64,000 bases of DNA from Spongiibacter marinus (lineage in GTDB: Bacteria; Pseudomonadota; Gammaproteobacteria; Pseudomonadales; Spongiibacteraceae), in the NCBI RefSeq assembly GCF_016906995.1, contig NZ_JAFBBD010000004.1:328874-392873 (forward strand), written 5' to 3'. Numbering within the stretch: the first letter of the stretch is position 1; each line of letters starts with the position of its first letter. The translations under genes and the position numbers were made by a program. Below, piece by piece: positions 9,458 to 19,299 of the stretch. The notes below the pieces were generated by a model. It was not told the origin of the DNA and did not search any database. It worked only from the letters and a program-made list of their open reading frames with translations.

Positions 9458-9774
9458 ATCACAGTCCTTATCAATACCGTGGGCTGCCTAGACCAGCAAG
9501 CGATTTGCTCGAATGTGTTCCGCGTCAACGGGCGCACCGACCATGATCAATAATCGGGGTGTGCCTGCCGTTGGTGACGGTGATCACCTGGCCTATCTGG
9601 CGCTGCCCCACCTTGTGGGTCGGGCAGAACTGCCGATGAGAATTCGGGCCCCTGAAAGCCTATGCACTTTCAGAGCCGCGGAAATCATCGCAGCCCTGTC
9701 GCCATAAATCAAGAAAATCTAGACATTTTTATTATGAATAAATAGTTTCACCTCTATAAAAACAAGTACTTATA
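9458..9774. promoter_or_regulatory. aceE upstream region with hairpins and a candidate promoter
   Basis: This 317-bp gene-free stretch separates aceE from the downstream end of the M16 protease gene. On the minus strand TTGATT and GATGAT are spaced by 17 bp at about 9680-9710, a moderate sigma-70 match. An inverted repeat CTGAAAG with an 8-nt spacer (9652-9673) and a smaller CCCAC/GTGGG hairpin near 9608-9620 lie between it and aceE and could be an operator or leader structure. The part next to 9775 is AT-rich. No open frame there looks coding. Confidence 0.4.
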
Positions 9775-12618
9775 CTAGTCGAAGGAATAAACTCCCGCCC
9801 TATCAAGCACTGCGCGCGACTCCCCAGCAGGCAATGCCGACGGCCACTGCCCTGGCACCGTCACTAGCAAGCTGCGACGGTTTGCATCGTGCAGGGTTTG
9901 ACGCATAAGCGACCACCACTGTGTATACTCCAGCCCCGTCAGCGCAGCGATTAACTGGTCTCGACTGTCAAAACCCGAATACCCTTCCAACAGATCCCGC
10001 CAATGGCGGTCTGCCGCCTCCCACAGGTTTTCCGGCTGCTCCGCTAACTTACTTATCAACGTCGCCCGGAACTGCTCATAAGTTTGTTCATCAACGCCAT
10101 TTTCAATCCAGGCGTCGATATACCCGTCGATCTCCTTGGCCAGCATCGCCGCGTCAGCAACCGGTGACTGCACCAGGAAGAATAAGCCACCCACATTTCG
10201 CTGGGGGTATACACCCGCATTAACAATGTAGCCGAGCTGTTTCTCGGTGCGCAGTTGATGATAAAAGTCAGCACTCATGATCTGCGCCGCCAAGCCCAAA
10301 GCAACCCTGGCCATTTTTCCCTGATCAGGCGCCTGCACATACTGAAGTAGCGCAGCATCGTTGTGCTCGGCGGGCACAATCGCCAGCGCGTTCCCCGCAG
10401 GTAGCTTAACAATCTGTTGCTGCGGCCGTGTGCTCAGCGACGTTTGCGGGAGCGCTCGCATCATTTGCGCAACCGTGTCCAGCGCGTCCGCTTGGGTGAA
10501 GTTACCGTGGAGCAACACCTGATAGCGAAAGGCCGCCAGCACCCGCTCAGCCTGGCGCGCAACATCGGCAAGCCCCAGCGCTTCGGTCTCTGATAGCAGA
10601 GACTCGAGGGCGGGCTCCTGTCGCTGCTGCAAGCGCGGCAGTTCGGCAAAAAGTTGCTGATAGGGTGAACGGCGCCGAACATTTTGCAACTCGCGCAGGC
10701 GCTGCTGCTTAATGCGGGCAAAACGCTGCTCATCCCAGTCGACGTGACGCAGGGTATTCAGCACCTGAGAAAGCAGCTCTGCCTGCTTCTGGTCAAACCC
10801 TCCCAAGCGCAACTCAACACCGCGCCAACTGCTCGATAAGCTGTAATCTAAGCCCGCCAATTGTGCGGCATAGGCCTCTTCGTTCAGCTGATCACTGACC
10901 ATGCGCAACCACAGTTCGGTGGCGGCAGCTGCCGAGGACGAGTCTCGCGTTGCAGGCGTCTCCAGCAAGAGATAACTGCGGCCTTTGGGCACATCAAACT
11001 GATCGTCGTTGTACAACCACACGCCGTCGATAGGCGCATTGTCCACCAACCTTGGCTGGTCGTTTGCAGCAGCATCGTCCTTCAGAGTAAAGGTATCAGC
11101 AATGTAGGGGTTACTGGCTGGCAAATGCAGCCCCGCTGGCTCGGCCTCACGCCAGCGCTGTTGTTGCTGCGCATCAATGTCGCGCGCACTCCAGGGCACG
11201 TCATAACGCTGCTCGCGGCGGTCGGTATCGACACCCGGCGCAACAAGCGTAATAAACGCCTTGTCCGGGGTCATACTGCGCAGGTATTCCCGTATCAATT
11301 CCGGCCGGAAGGACGTCATTACATAGGCCGCCCGCAATACCTTCGCTGGCGGGTACTGCTGAAGCGCCGAGGAAAATTGCACCAATTCCTCTGTCAAATT
11401 TCGACGGTTGCGAAAACGAAATTGTTGCGCTGCGAGCTGGCTTTGCTCTCGGTACCGCCAGGCCTGAATACCCTGTTCATCAATCAGCCGCACATAGGCA
11501 AAAACCTGTTGGACAATACTATCGAGGTGCTCCATGCCGGCTTCGGTCAACGCAATATTGACACCAAACATTGCCTGGCCCTGCATATCCAAGCTCTGAC
11601 CGGCGCTCAAGCCATCGGCCCAGCCTGCGCGCTTAAGCGCCGATAACAGACTGCCCTTGCCCTCGTGACCGAGCAGGTTCGCAATATACGACAGCGGCTT
11701 ATCCCGCCAGTGGGGGCTGGCATCAACCACCGGAAACTGAATAGACAGCCGCCGCTCCGTTTGCACTGGCTGTATCGTCACCCAGCGTGGCAGCGCCTGC
11801 GGTTCGAACAGCGGCTGAGTGATCGGCTCGATATTCACCTCGCGATTCTCAATCGCACTAAACCGCGCGCGCACCATCGACTCCAGCTCCGCCAGAGACT
11901 CTCGCCCGACCACCGTCAGGCTCATGATATTCGCTGAGTAGTAACGCTGGTAAAACGCCAGCAATTGCTCTCGCAATGCCGCCTCGCGATCCGCCTGCAA
12001 GGTTTGCAAATTGCCTACTGAAAATTTGCTAAATGGATGCTGCGGCGCTAACTGCTCTTTAAACACCGCCAGCTCCCGGCGGCGATCGTTGCGCAGTCTG
12101 GCGCGATATTCAGACTCCACCGCATTGACTTCACGCTGCACGTAATTGGCGTTGAACAGCGGTGCGACAAAGAACTGGGAAAACTGGTCCAGGGCGCCTT
12201 CAAGCGCATCCGCCTTAACGTCGAAGAAATAGTTGGTGTGCTCAAAACTGGTGAAGGCGTTGTGACTGCCTCCGTTTGCCGTAATGTAGGCTTGGTAGTC
12301 GCCCGCCTTTGGGTAGGCACGCGTGCCCAGAAACAGCATATGCTCCAAGAAATGCGCCAAGCCCTGATAGTCACGAGGGTCTTGGCGGCTGCCGACATTC
12401 ACATCCAGCGATGCACCCGCTTTATCTGCGCCCGGATCAGACACCAATAATACTTTGAGACCGTTATCCAACCGCAGATAGCGAAAGCTGCGCTGCTCGG
12501 TATCCGGCTTGATGATGCTTTCGCCCTGACCAGGCAGCGAGGCGTCGCGGGTAAGTGCCGCGCAGGCAGAAATAGCAATAAGTAGAATAGCGACGGTGAC
12601 ATGTTGCAGAACGCGCAC
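9775..12618 (-). CDS. Insulinase-family (M16) zinc metalloprotease, lipoprotein, pitrilysin/protease III-like
   Basis: A 947-residue pitrilysin-size protease. The N-terminus (MRVLQHVTVAILLIAISAC) is a lipoprotein signal ending at C19, so the enzyme should be anchored in the envelope facing the periplasm. The inverted zinc motif HFLEH is at 89-93 and the third ligand is E170 (NAVESEY), 81 residues after H89 as in pitrilysin. The later halves hold the inactive M16 repeats, including YHQLRTEKQLGYIVNAGVYP. It follows the AI-2E permease gene by 22 bp. Pitrilysins degrade peptides below about 50 residues; the substrate here is unknown. Confidence 0.92.
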   Translation of the reverse strand: MRVLQHVTVAILLIAISACAALTRDASLPGQGESIIKPDTEQRSFRYLRLDNGLKVLLVSDPGADKAGASLDVNVGSRQDPRDYQGLAHFLEHMLFLGTRAYPKAGDYQAYITANGGSHNAFTSFEHTNYFFDVKADALEGALDQFSQFFVAPLFNANYVQREVNAVESEYRARLRNDRRRELAVFKEQLAPQHPFSKFSVGNLQTLQADREAALREQLLAFYQRYYSANIMSLTVVGRESLAELESMVRARFSAIENREVNIEPITQPLFEPQALPRWVTIQPVQTERRLSIQFPVVDASPHWRDKPLSYIANLLGHEGKGSLLSALKRAGWADGLSAGQSLDMQGQAMFGVNIALTEAGMEHLDSIVQQVFAYVRLIDEQGIQAWRYREQSQLAAQQFRFRNRRNLTEELVQFSSALQQYPPAKVLRAAYVMTSFRPELIREYLRSMTPDKAFITLVAPGVDTDRREQRYDVPWSARDIDAQQQQRWREAEPAGLHLPASNPYIADTFTLKDDAAANDQPRLVDNAPIDGVWLYNDDQFDVPKGRSYLLLETPATRDSSSAAAATELWLRMVSDQLNEEAYAAQLAGLDYSLSSSWRGVELRLGGFDQKQAELLSQVLNTLRHVDWDEQRFARIKQQRLRELQNVRRRSPYQQLFAELPRLQQRQEPALESLLSETEALGLADVARQAERVLAAFRYQVLLHGNFTQADALDTVAQMMRALPQTSLSTRPQQQIVKLPAGNALAIVPAEHNDAALLQYVQAPDQGKMARVALGLAAQIMSADFYHQLRTEKQLGYIVNAGVYPQRNVGGLFFLVQSPVADAAMLAKEIDGYIDAWIENGVDEQTYEQFRATLISKLAEQPENLWEAADRHWRDLLEGYSGFDSRDQLIAALTGLEYTQWWSLMRQTLHDANRRSLLVTVPGQWPSALPAGESRAVLDRAGVYSFD

Positions 12619-12640
12619 AAATATTTCCTTACAGAGTCAA

Positions 12641-13732
12641 TTACAACGATGCTTGCTCGCTGGGGGCTTCCGCTTCGTTACCCACGGTGTGAGGTCGCGG
12701 CCAGGAATACAGAATCGCCTTCACTAAAGTCGCCAGTGGGATCGCAAAAAACACTCCCCACATTCCCCAAATTCCGCCGAATACCAACACGGCAACAATA
12801 ATCGCCACGGGGTGCATATTCACCGCTTCGGAAAACAGCAGCGGCACCAGCACATTGCCATCCAGCGCTTGAATGATTCCATAGACAATGCACAGGGTAA
12901 AAAACTCCCCGCCCCATCCCCACTGCAAATACCCCACCAATACGACGGGCAATGTCACCACGGCCGCACCGATATAGGGAATCACTACCGACAAGCCCAC
13001 TGCCAACGCCAGCAGCGCGGCATAGTTTAACGACATCAGCGAGAACGAAATGTAAGAAGCCACACCGACGATCACGATCTCAATTGCTTTACCGCGTACG
13101 TAATTGGCGACTTGATCGTTCATTTCCAACCAAACGGCGCGAAGTAAAGGTCGGCGACGCGGCAGAAAACCCGACAACCACTCAAGGATCAGCTGCTTAT
13201 CCTTGAGAAAGAAAAACACCAGAATGGGAATCAGCACTATATTGATCATCAAACCAACAACATTGGGCAGCTGCGCAAGAGAAAAAGACACCAAGTACTG
13301 CCCCAGCGAACCAATCTCCGTGGTTGCCAGCGTCATCCACTCCCGAATTTGCGCCTCGGTAAACACCTCCGAGCGCTCAGGCAATACCATCAGCGCCTGC
13401 TGCAGCTTTCGCAGCATCGACGGCAGCTCTTGTATCAGCGTAACCAGCTGCTGCCATACCAACGGCAACAGCAGCATAAGCACACCAAAAAACACCGTTA
13501 GGAAAATACCGTACGCGACGGCAATCGCGAGCCACCGCCGGGCGCCCAGCGCCGACATTCGGGCGATCACGCCCTGCATCATAAAGGCCAGCACGACACT
13601 GGCAATAATGGGGATCAGGACATTGCCGATGCTGAGGATCAACAACAGAATCGCGGCAAGAATAATCAGCAACACTACCGTTTCTTCTTCGGCAAAGATG
13701 CGATTAAACCAATTGCGAACCATTCCAAGCAT
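12641..13732 (-). CDS. AI-2E family / PerM-like membrane permease
   Basis: The 363-residue polytopic protein has an N-terminal pair of membrane segments (LLIILAAILLLILSIGNVLIPI and following), a long amphipathic middle, and a glycine-rich C-terminal bundle. The C-terminal part includes VIPYIGAAVVTLPVVLVGYLQWG and GNVLVPLLF, typical of the AI-2E transporter family. Family members include the AI-2 exporter TqsA, PerM and Na+/H+ antiporters, so the substrate cannot be stated. The ATG at 13732 is preceded by AAAGGAC at good spacing. It lies between tusA and the M16 protease on the same strand. Confidence 0.88.
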   Translation of the reverse strand: MLGMVRNWFNRIFAEEETVVLLIILAAILLLILSIGNVLIPIIASVVLAFMMQGVIARMSALGARRWLAIAVAYGIFLTVFFGVLMLLLPLVWQQLVTLIQELPSMLRKLQQALMVLPERSEVFTEAQIREWMTLATTEIGSLGQYLVSFSLAQLPNVVGLMINIVLIPILVFFFLKDKQLILEWLSGFLPRRRPLLRAVWLEMNDQVANYVRGKAIEIVIVGVASYISFSLMSLNYAALLALAVGLSVVIPYIGAAVVTLPVVLVGYLQWGWGGEFFTLCIVYGIIQALDGNVLVPLLFSEAVNMHPVAIIVAVLVFGGIWGMWGVFFAIPLATLVKAILYSWPRPHTVGNEAEAPSEQASL

Positions 13733-13785
13733 GTGGTTGTCCTTTTTCTCGTAAACCTAGATCATCCGCCCGGTGCGCTCAGCGG

Positions 13786-14016
13786 CTATTTCTTCTGGAG
13801 TAGGTACCTAAACTCCCCATGACGCTCTTCATCGAGCAACAGCGTATTGCCGCTCTGGGCAGCGAACACGGCAAAATCCCGCTGTGAACCGACGTCAGTT
13901 GCCAGCACCTCTACGACCTCGCCGCTCGCCATCCGGTTCAATGCTTGTTTGGCTTTTAGCAACGGCAGCGGGCAGTCCAACTGACGCGCATCCACTCGAC
14001 AGTGTATCTCGCTCAT
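13786..14016 (-). CDS. tusA: TusA-family sulfurtransferase
   Basis: This is a small, 76-residue cytoplasmic sulfur carrier of the SirA/TusA fold. The diagnostic motif CPLPLLKAKQAL begins at C15, the persulfide-carrying cysteine. The ATG at 14016 is chosen because GAGG lies 8 bp upstream and homologues begin the same way. It is divergent from bepA, with about 170 bp of shared upstream region. In the family it relays sulfur for tRNA 2-thiouridine and for cofactors; no tusBCD genes are nearby, so the exact role is open. Confidence 0.88.
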   Translation of the reverse strand: MSEIHCRVDARQLDCPLPLLKAKQALNRMASGEVVEVLATDVGSQRDFAVFAAQSGNTLLLDEERHGEFRYLLQKK

Positions 14017-14183
14017 AGCATACCTCTTTCTGAAAATGCCGGCAGTATAGCGCCCCAGCCGGGGGCGACAGAATGCCACTGACGCACTTTTTGCGCTTTA
14101 ATAGGTCTGAGCCTTTATCACTTGTATGATCTATATCGGCGAACCCGGCTACCTATACGGTGGCACCAAACAAGGACACCATT

Positions 14184-15635
14184 GTGGTACGAACATTATT
14201 ACACGCCCTTATCGCCATCCTACTGTGCAGCGCGGCAGTGGCCCAGCCGATGAGGGACACCAGTAGCCAGCTTCCAGAGCTAGGCGAAGTCGATGCCTCA
14301 CCGTATTCGGCTAAGCAGGAATACCAGCTGGGCAGAATGTGGTTGAGAATGTTCCGCACACAAGTGAAAACCCTCGGCGACCCACAGCTGCAAAGCTATG
14401 TTGAGTCCTTGCTTTACACGCTGGCCGCCAATAGCGAACTGAAACAGCGCGACTTAGAAACTGTCGTTGTCGACAATAGCACCATCAACGCTTTTGCCGT
14501 GCCTGGCGGCGTTATCGGCGTGCATACCGGTCTTTTCCTGTTCAGTGATAACGAGGCCCAATTTGCCGGCGTACTCGCCCACGAGATTGCCCACTTGAGC
14601 CAACGCCATTTCAGCCGCTCCATCGACAAGGCCCGCGAAGCGAGTATTCCCAGCATGGCAGGCATGTTAGCGGGGATCATTCTGGCGGCGACAACCGGCT
14701 CCGATGCGGGCATTGCCGCCATTGCGGCGAGTCAGGCAGCGGCGCTTGAAAACCAGCTGCGTTTTAGCCGCCAGCACGAGCAAGAGGCCGACCGCGTCGG
14801 CATGGAAACCCTCGCCCGAGCCAACATGGACCCCAATGGCATTCCCTCAATGTTTGAGAACATGAATGCCAACTTGCGCTTTGCGCGGGCCAAGCCGCCC
14901 GAATTTCTGCTGACTCACCCACTGACAGAGAACCGAATTAGCGATAGCAAAAACCGTGCTCGCAACTACCCTCGGCAGGTCTACACCGACAACTTAAATT
15001 TCCAGCTTATGAAAATGCGGGCAACCGTCCATCACACTGAAAAAATGGAGAGCCTGTTGCAGCGATGGAAGGATGAACAAGGCGCCAATGGCGAAGCACG
15101 CCGCTACGGCATCGTGCTCGCGCTTACTGAGATGGAGCGCTGGCAGGAAGCCAGCGACCAGCTCGACGACTTGATTGACGACGACCCCCAGCGCATTGCC
15201 TATATCCTTGCCCGTGCAGACATCTTGCTTGGGCAGAAAGCCTACGACCCCGCCATCGATTTATTGCGCAGCGCACTGGCGCTCAATCCGGACAACTATC
15301 CGCTGAGCTTTCATCTGGCTGATGCCTTGGAGCAAGCACAGCGCTTTCGCCAAGCCGACGACGTGCTTACCGCATTGAGCTCAAGGCGGCAGAACGATCC
15401 AAAAATCTGGTACCGATTGGCGGAAGTCAGAGGCCTGGCGGGGAATATTCTCGGCGTGCATCTGGCAAGGGCAGAGTATTTTATCCTCACCGCCCAGCTC
15501 GAGCGCGCTGCCAGCCAATTACATTACGCGCACAAGCAGAGCGGAAGCAATCAAATACTTCAGGGGAAAATCACCGAGCGACTGCGCGATATTGACGAGC
15601 TGAAGAAACAACTCAAAGAATTTCAGGGACGCTAG
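14184..15635 (+). CDS. bepA: BepA/YfgC-like periplasmic M48 metalloprotease with TPR repeats
   Basis: A periplasmic chaperone-protease that monitors outer-membrane protein (LptD, BAM) assembly. The preferred GTG start at 14184 has AAGGA 7 bp upstream and gives a compact signal peptide (MVRTLLHALIAILLCSAAVAQ); a GTG 24 bp upstream is less likely. The mature protein has HEIAH at about 133-137, the third zinc ligand in EQEADRVGM, and C-terminal TPR-like repeats from about residue 290. Length (483 aa) is normal for BepA. Its stop codon TAG is formed by the TA target site plus the first G of the inserted palindromic element; without the insertion the gene would end TAA at the same place. Confidence 0.92.
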   Translation: MVRTLLHALIAILLCSAAVAQPMRDTSSQLPELGEVDASPYSAKQEYQLGRMWLRMFRTQVKTLGDPQLQSYVESLLYTLAANSELKQRDLETVVVDNSTINAFAVPGGVIGVHTGLFLFSDNEAQFAGVLAHEIAHLSQRHFSRSIDKAREASIPSMAGMLAGIILAATTGSDAGIAAIAASQAAALENQLRFSRQHEQEADRVGMETLARANMDPNGIPSMFENMNANLRFARAKPPEFLLTHPLTENRISDSKNRARNYPRQVYTDNLNFQLMKMRATVHHTEKMESLLQRWKDEQGANGEARRYGIVLALTEMERWQEASDQLDDLIDDDPQRIAYILARADILLGQKAYDPAIDLLRSALALNPDNYPLSFHLADALEQAQRFRQADDVLTALSSRRQNDPKIWYRLAEVRGLAGNILGVHLARAEYFILTAQLERAASQLHYAHKQSGSNQILQGKITERLRDIDELKKQLKEFQGR

Positions 15636-15900
15636 GGCCTGTTCACACTAATCCAATTGTCACTGCTGGAGGTCATTTTTGCCTCCAGCTAGGCGCCAGA
15701 CGCGCCGTTTAGTCACTCTAAACAAGTGGCTGGCAACAACGCTGGGGGCAAAAATGGCCCCAGCCCTATGGGTTGCGGCTAAAAAAGCACCACTCGTCGT
15801 TGCTCATCGCTTATTTGGAATAACCAAACTACGCTCTTCGCGCCTAGATTGGTGCTTTTTTAGCCACAACAGTAATAATCGGATTAGTGTGAACAGGCCC
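15635..15900. mobile_element. Structured palindromic element, MITE-like, flanked by TA
   Basis: A 266-bp non-coding element. Its ends are a perfect 20-bp terminal inverted repeat, GGGCCTGTTCACACTAATCC, at 15635-15654 and 15881-15900. TA dinucleotides (15633-15634, 15901-15902) border it like a target duplication of IS630/mariner-type insertion. The terminal repeat continues imperfectly inward for about 15 bp. Two internal arms are nested inside: one at about 15665-15762, itself made of two hairpins (CTGGAGG/CCTCCAG and CTGGGG/CCCCAG) around a GTTTAG/CTAAAC hairpin at 15707-15723; the other has perfect 16-bp arms GGCTAAAAAAGCACCA at 15777-15792 and 15850-15865. No transposase is encoded. Confidence 0.8.
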
Positions 15901-15901
15901 T

Positions 15902-15923
15902 AAAAGCCCGCAGCAAATTGCGG
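15902..15923 (-). terminator. Candidate terminator after nadA
   Basis: On the minus strand a CCGCA/TGCGG stem with a 6-nt loop is followed by GCTTTTA. It is 66 bp past the nadA stop. The stem is short, so this is a tentative call. Confidence 0.45.
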
Positions 15924-15988
15924 CCTGTTAGCAACAGTGTGGATGGCCTTATCCCTTGACGGGGTAACCTTAGCTTCGACCAGTGAGC

Positions 15989-17041
15989 TCAGGGCTTGTT
16001 TGCAGCGGCAAAGTCCAACATACGGGTCAGCGGTTTCATGGCTTTCTCACCGAGCGAAGGCTCGACAAATACTTCATTACCGCCGTTCTCCAGCACCTCA
16101 GCCAGATTTTCCAGTGCGTTCATCGCCATCCAAGGGCAATTTGCACAACTGCGACAGGTAGCGCCGCTGCCAGCCGTTGGTGCGATCACAAACTCCTTGT
16201 CCGGCACCAACTGTTGGAGCTTGTAGAAAATACCTTGATCCGTCGCCACGATCATTTGCGGGTTGGGCAAGTCACGCGCCGCATTGATGATCTGCGTCGT
16301 TGAACCGACCACGTCAGCCAGCGCAACAACGCTCGCCGGAGACTCCGGATGCACCAATACCGCCGCATCGGGATACACCTGTTTCAGGTCGAGAATACCC
16401 TGCGCTTTAAACTCTTCATGGACAATACATGCGCCATCCCAGAGCAGCACATCTGCGCCGGTCTCACGCTGCACATAGTCACCGAGGTGTTTATCCGGTG
16501 CCCAGAGAATTTTCTCTCCCTGACTGTCCAGGTAGTCCACAACGTCCAGCGCAATACTAGAGGTGACGACCCAGTCTGCTCGGGCTTTCACCGCCGCAGA
16601 GGTATTGGCGTAGACCACGACAGTGCGATCGGGGTGGGCGTCGCAAAAAGCGGAAAACTCATCTGCCGGGCAGCCAATATCCAGCGAGCAGGTCGCCTCC
16701 AGAGTCGGCATCAATACCGTTTTCTCGGGTGACAGAATTTTCGCCGTCTCCCCCATGAACTTCACGCCAGCGACGATCAACATCGACGCCGGATGGTCGC
16801 GACCGAAACGCGCCATCTCCAGCGAGTCCGACACGCAGCCACCGGTTTCTTCTGCCAGCGACTGCAGTTCGGGGTCGGTGTAATAGTGAGCGACCAACAC
16901 CGCGTCTCTCGCCTTGAGCAGCGCTTTAATACGCGCCCGCAGAGCATCGCGCTCCGCTGCAGGACGCGTCGAGGGCTCGTTGAGCCGGGCCAGATGTTCG
17001 CGCACCAACTCTTGTGCTATTGCCTGTTCCGCCAATGTCAT
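15989..17041 (-). CDS. nadA: Quinolinate synthase A
   Basis: NadA condenses iminoaspartate with dihydroxyacetone phosphate to quinolinate in NAD synthesis, using a [4Fe-4S] cluster. The 350-residue form from the ATG at 17041 has cysteine motifs [22 protein letters not shown] and [13 protein letters not shown] that include the cluster ligands. The nucleotide-like motif [19 protein letters not shown] is near the N-terminus. The Shine-Dalgarno evidence is weak: GGGG lies only 2 bp before this ATG, and a TTG at 17080 in the same frame is an alternative. It stands alone, without nadB or nadC in the window. Confidence 0.95.
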   Translation of the reverse strand: MTLAEQAIAQELVREHLARLNEPSTRPAAERDALRARIKALLKARDAVLVAHYYTDPELQSLAEETGGCVSDSLEMARFGRDHPASMLIVAGVKFMGETAKILSPEKTVLMPTLEATCSLDIGCPADEFSAFCDAHPDRTVVVYANTSAAVKARADWVVTSSIALDVVDYLDSQGEKILWAPDKHLGDYVQRETGADVLLWDGACIVHEEFKAQGILDLKQVYPDAAVLVHPESPASVVALADVVGSTTQIINAARDLPNPQMIVATDQGIFYKLQQLVPDKEFVIAPTAGSGATCRSCANCPWMAMNALENLAEVLENGGNEVFVEPSLGEKAMKPLTRMLDFAAANKP

Positions 17042-17075
17042 TTCCCCATGCTGAGGACGAAAAGCGCCAGATTTT

Positions 17076-17119
17076 AACAAGAAAACAAACGGCTAAGCCA
17101 GAGATCAAGCTATTTAGCC
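17076..17119 (-). terminator. Candidate terminator of the edd-eda-zwf-pgl operon
   Basis: Downstream of pgl on the minus strand a GGCTAA/TTAGCC pair with a 17-nt loop is followed by GTTTGTTTTCTTG. The stem is only 6 bp and the loop long, so confidence is low. Confidence 0.35.
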
Positions 17120-17129
17120 TAACCGACCA

Positions 17130-17855
17130 TCAAGGTGCCCAGTACACGCTGATCGGTACATTCTGCCCGAACAGGGCGGCAACCGGGGCAGCGTGATCAG
17201 CATACAGTGCCCGCTCCAGTACGTGCCGCTTCTCCTCACCGCAGATTTGCAGCACCAATTCGCTGCAATTGAGTAAACGCGGCAGTGTCAAGCTCAATCG
17301 CGGGTAGGGGCTCGCGGCGGTTTCCAGCGCCATACACGGCAGTGCAGAAGCCATATCCAAAGCCGCGTCGAGCTGCGGGCTGTCGGGAAACAATGAGGCG
17401 CAGTGTCCGTCACTACCCATGCCCAATACGACGCGATCAAAGCTGGGCATGGCGCCTAAGGTTAGGTTCGCAAGGGCAGCGTCTTGTTCGGCTGACTCAG
17501 TGTGCGGCGACTTAAGTGGTACGAAGTGCGCCGCAGCCGCTGGCCCGCGAAACAGCCGCTCCCGCAATAGCCGTTCATTACTATCGCGGTTATCACTATC
17601 GACCCAGCGCTCATCGGAGAGCGTCACGGTCACTTTCGACCACTCCACAGCCTCATCGGCCAGCAGTTCCAGCAGACGCTCGGGCGTGGTGCCGCCGGGC
17701 AGGACGAGGCTTGCCGCCCCGCTAACGCGAATACCCGCCGCCAGCGCCAGACTGAGGTCGTCACACAATGCCGCGGCCTGAGACTCACGGCAGCTGAAGC
17801 TCAACAGCCTTGCCCCTACTTGATTGAGGCGCCGCTCTAACAGGTGCTCATTCAT
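17130..17855 (-). CDS. pgl: 6-phosphogluconolactonase
   Basis: It hydrolyses 6-phosphogluconolactone to 6-phosphogluconate. The 241-residue protein has the DevB/Pgl motifs LVLPGGTTPERLLELL, VTLSDERWV and the family segment VVLGMGSDGHCASLFP. The ATG at 17855 is preferred because GGAG lies 5 bp upstream and it overlaps the zwf stop by 8 bp; an ATG 15 bp earlier has a weaker context. As the last gene of the edd-eda-zwf-pgl operon it completes the oxidative conversion of glucose 6-phosphate to the substrate of Edd. Confidence 0.93.
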   Translation of the reverse strand: MNEHLLERRLNQVGARLLSFSCRESQAAALCDDLSLALAAGIRVSGAASLVLPGGTTPERLLELLADEAVEWSKVTVTLSDERWVDSDNRDSNERLLRERLFRGPAAAAHFVPLKSPHTESAEQDAALANLTLGAMPSFDRVVLGMGSDGHCASLFPDSPQLDAALDMASALPCMALETAASPYPRLSLTLPRLLNCSELVLQICGEEKRHVLERALYADHAAPVAALFGQNVPISVYWAP

Positions 17856-19299
17856 GCCAGCTCCGTCCATCTCTCTCGATCAGCAGCTCGGCCTTAGCGG
17901 GCCCCCACGACCCAGCATGGTAGTGCGATACTGGCATGGCCTGGCTCTGCCACGCCTGGATCAGTGCATCACACCACTGCCAGGCCTCCTCAACCTCTTC
18001 GCGGCCGACAAAAAGCGAAGGGTCGCCATTAATGACATCCAAAAACAGCCGCTCGTAGGCATCGGGGATACGGTTCATGCCCGACGACCCGAGGAAATCC
18101 AAGTTCAAATTTTGGCGAGCCAGGGCCATTTTATTCTTGAGGCTATGCATCTTGGATACCATCTGCATCTCAATCCCTTCATTCGGCTGAAGGCGGATCA
18201 CCAGTCGATTGGGGATATTTTCGCCAGTGGAAAAGATATTGTGCGGCAGGCTTTTGTAGGTAATCACGATCTCCGTCAATTTTTCCGGCATCCGTTTACC
18301 CGTGCGCAGATAAAATGGCACCCCGGCCCATCGCCAATTATCGATATGCGCTTTAATTGCTACGAAGGTTTCGGTATCGCTTTCCGCCCCATCACTATCG
18401 GTTTCCTCCATGTAGGCGGGCACCGCCTCTCCACGGTACCAGCCCTGAGCATACTGGCCACGCACCGCGTGCGCGCCGACGCTGGCAGCATCGATGCGGC
18501 GCAATGCGCGCATAATTTTGACCTTTTCGTCGCGGATGCTCTCCGCCGTCATGGCATTTGGCGGCTCCATCGCCACTAAACAGAGCAATTGCATCAAATG
18601 GTTTTGCACCATATCGCGCAGCTGCCCGACACCGTCGTAGTAGGACCAACGCCCCTCTATGCCGACGGTTTCCGCCACCGTAATCTGGATATGATCGATA
18701 CAGCTTTGGTCCCACTGGGCATTGATAAAACGGTTCGCAAAGCGCAGCACCAGCAGGTTCTGCACCGTTTCTTTGCCGAGGTAATGATCAATGCGATAGA
18801 TATTCTCTTCACTGAAAAACTGCGCAACCGTCTCGTTTACGGCCTGGCAACTGGCAAGGTCCTGGCCAACGGGCTTTTCAAGTACCAGACGGCTTTGCGG
18901 GTCGATAAGCGCATTGGCGCCGAGCTTCTCGCATATCGGGCCAAACAAACTGGGTGGCGTTGCCAGATAAAATATGGCGCGCCGCCCCGGCGACAGTTGC
19001 GCCGCCAACTGCTGGTATTCTTCGCTCTTACCGAAGTCGATACAACAGTAGTCCAAGCGCTGACAAAAGCCCGCCCACTGTTCGGCGGCAGGATCGCCCT
19101 CACTGGCCTGGGCCACACGATGTTTGATCGCCTCCAGAAATTGCTGCCGATCCTGGTGGCGCCTCGCTAAACCGATAATGCGCATATCAGCAGGCAACAG
19201 ATCCGCGCAGTGCAGCTGAAAAAGTGCTGGATAGAGCTTACGCCCCGAGAGGTCGCCAGCGGCACCGAATATCAGCAAGTCGCAATCATTACTCACCAT
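17848..19299 (-). CDS. zwf: Glucose-6-phosphate 1-dehydrogenase
   Basis: This enzyme oxidises glucose 6-phosphate to the lactone with NAD(P)+. The 483-residue protein has the dinucleotide motif GAAGDLSGRKLYP near the N-terminus and the active-site signature RIDHYLGKETVQNLL. The later motif WAGVPFYLRTGKRMP is also conserved. Its ATG overlaps the eda stop by 11 bp, which indicates translational coupling. It feeds the Entner-Doudoroff enzymes encoded by the first two genes of the operon. Confidence 0.97.
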   Translation of the reverse strand: MVSNDCDLLIFGAAGDLSGRKLYPALFQLHCADLLPADMRIIGLARRHQDRQQFLEAIKHRVAQASEGDPAAEQWAGFCQRLDYCCIDFGKSEEYQQLAAQLSPGRRAIFYLATPPSLFGPICEKLGANALIDPQSRLVLEKPVGQDLASCQAVNETVAQFFSEENIYRIDHYLGKETVQNLLVLRFANRFINAQWDQSCIDHIQITVAETVGIEGRWSYYDGVGQLRDMVQNHLMQLLCLVAMEPPNAMTAESIRDEKVKIMRALRRIDAASVGAHAVRGQYAQGWYRGEAVPAYMEETDSDGAESDTETFVAIKAHIDNWRWAGVPFYLRTGKRMPEKLTEIVITYKSLPHNIFSTGENIPNRLVIRLQPNEGIEMQMVSKMHSLKNKMALARQNLNLDFLGSSGMNRIPDAYERLFLDVINGDPSLFVGREEVEEAWQWCDALIQAWQSQAMPVSHYHAGSWGPAKAELLIERDGRSWHE

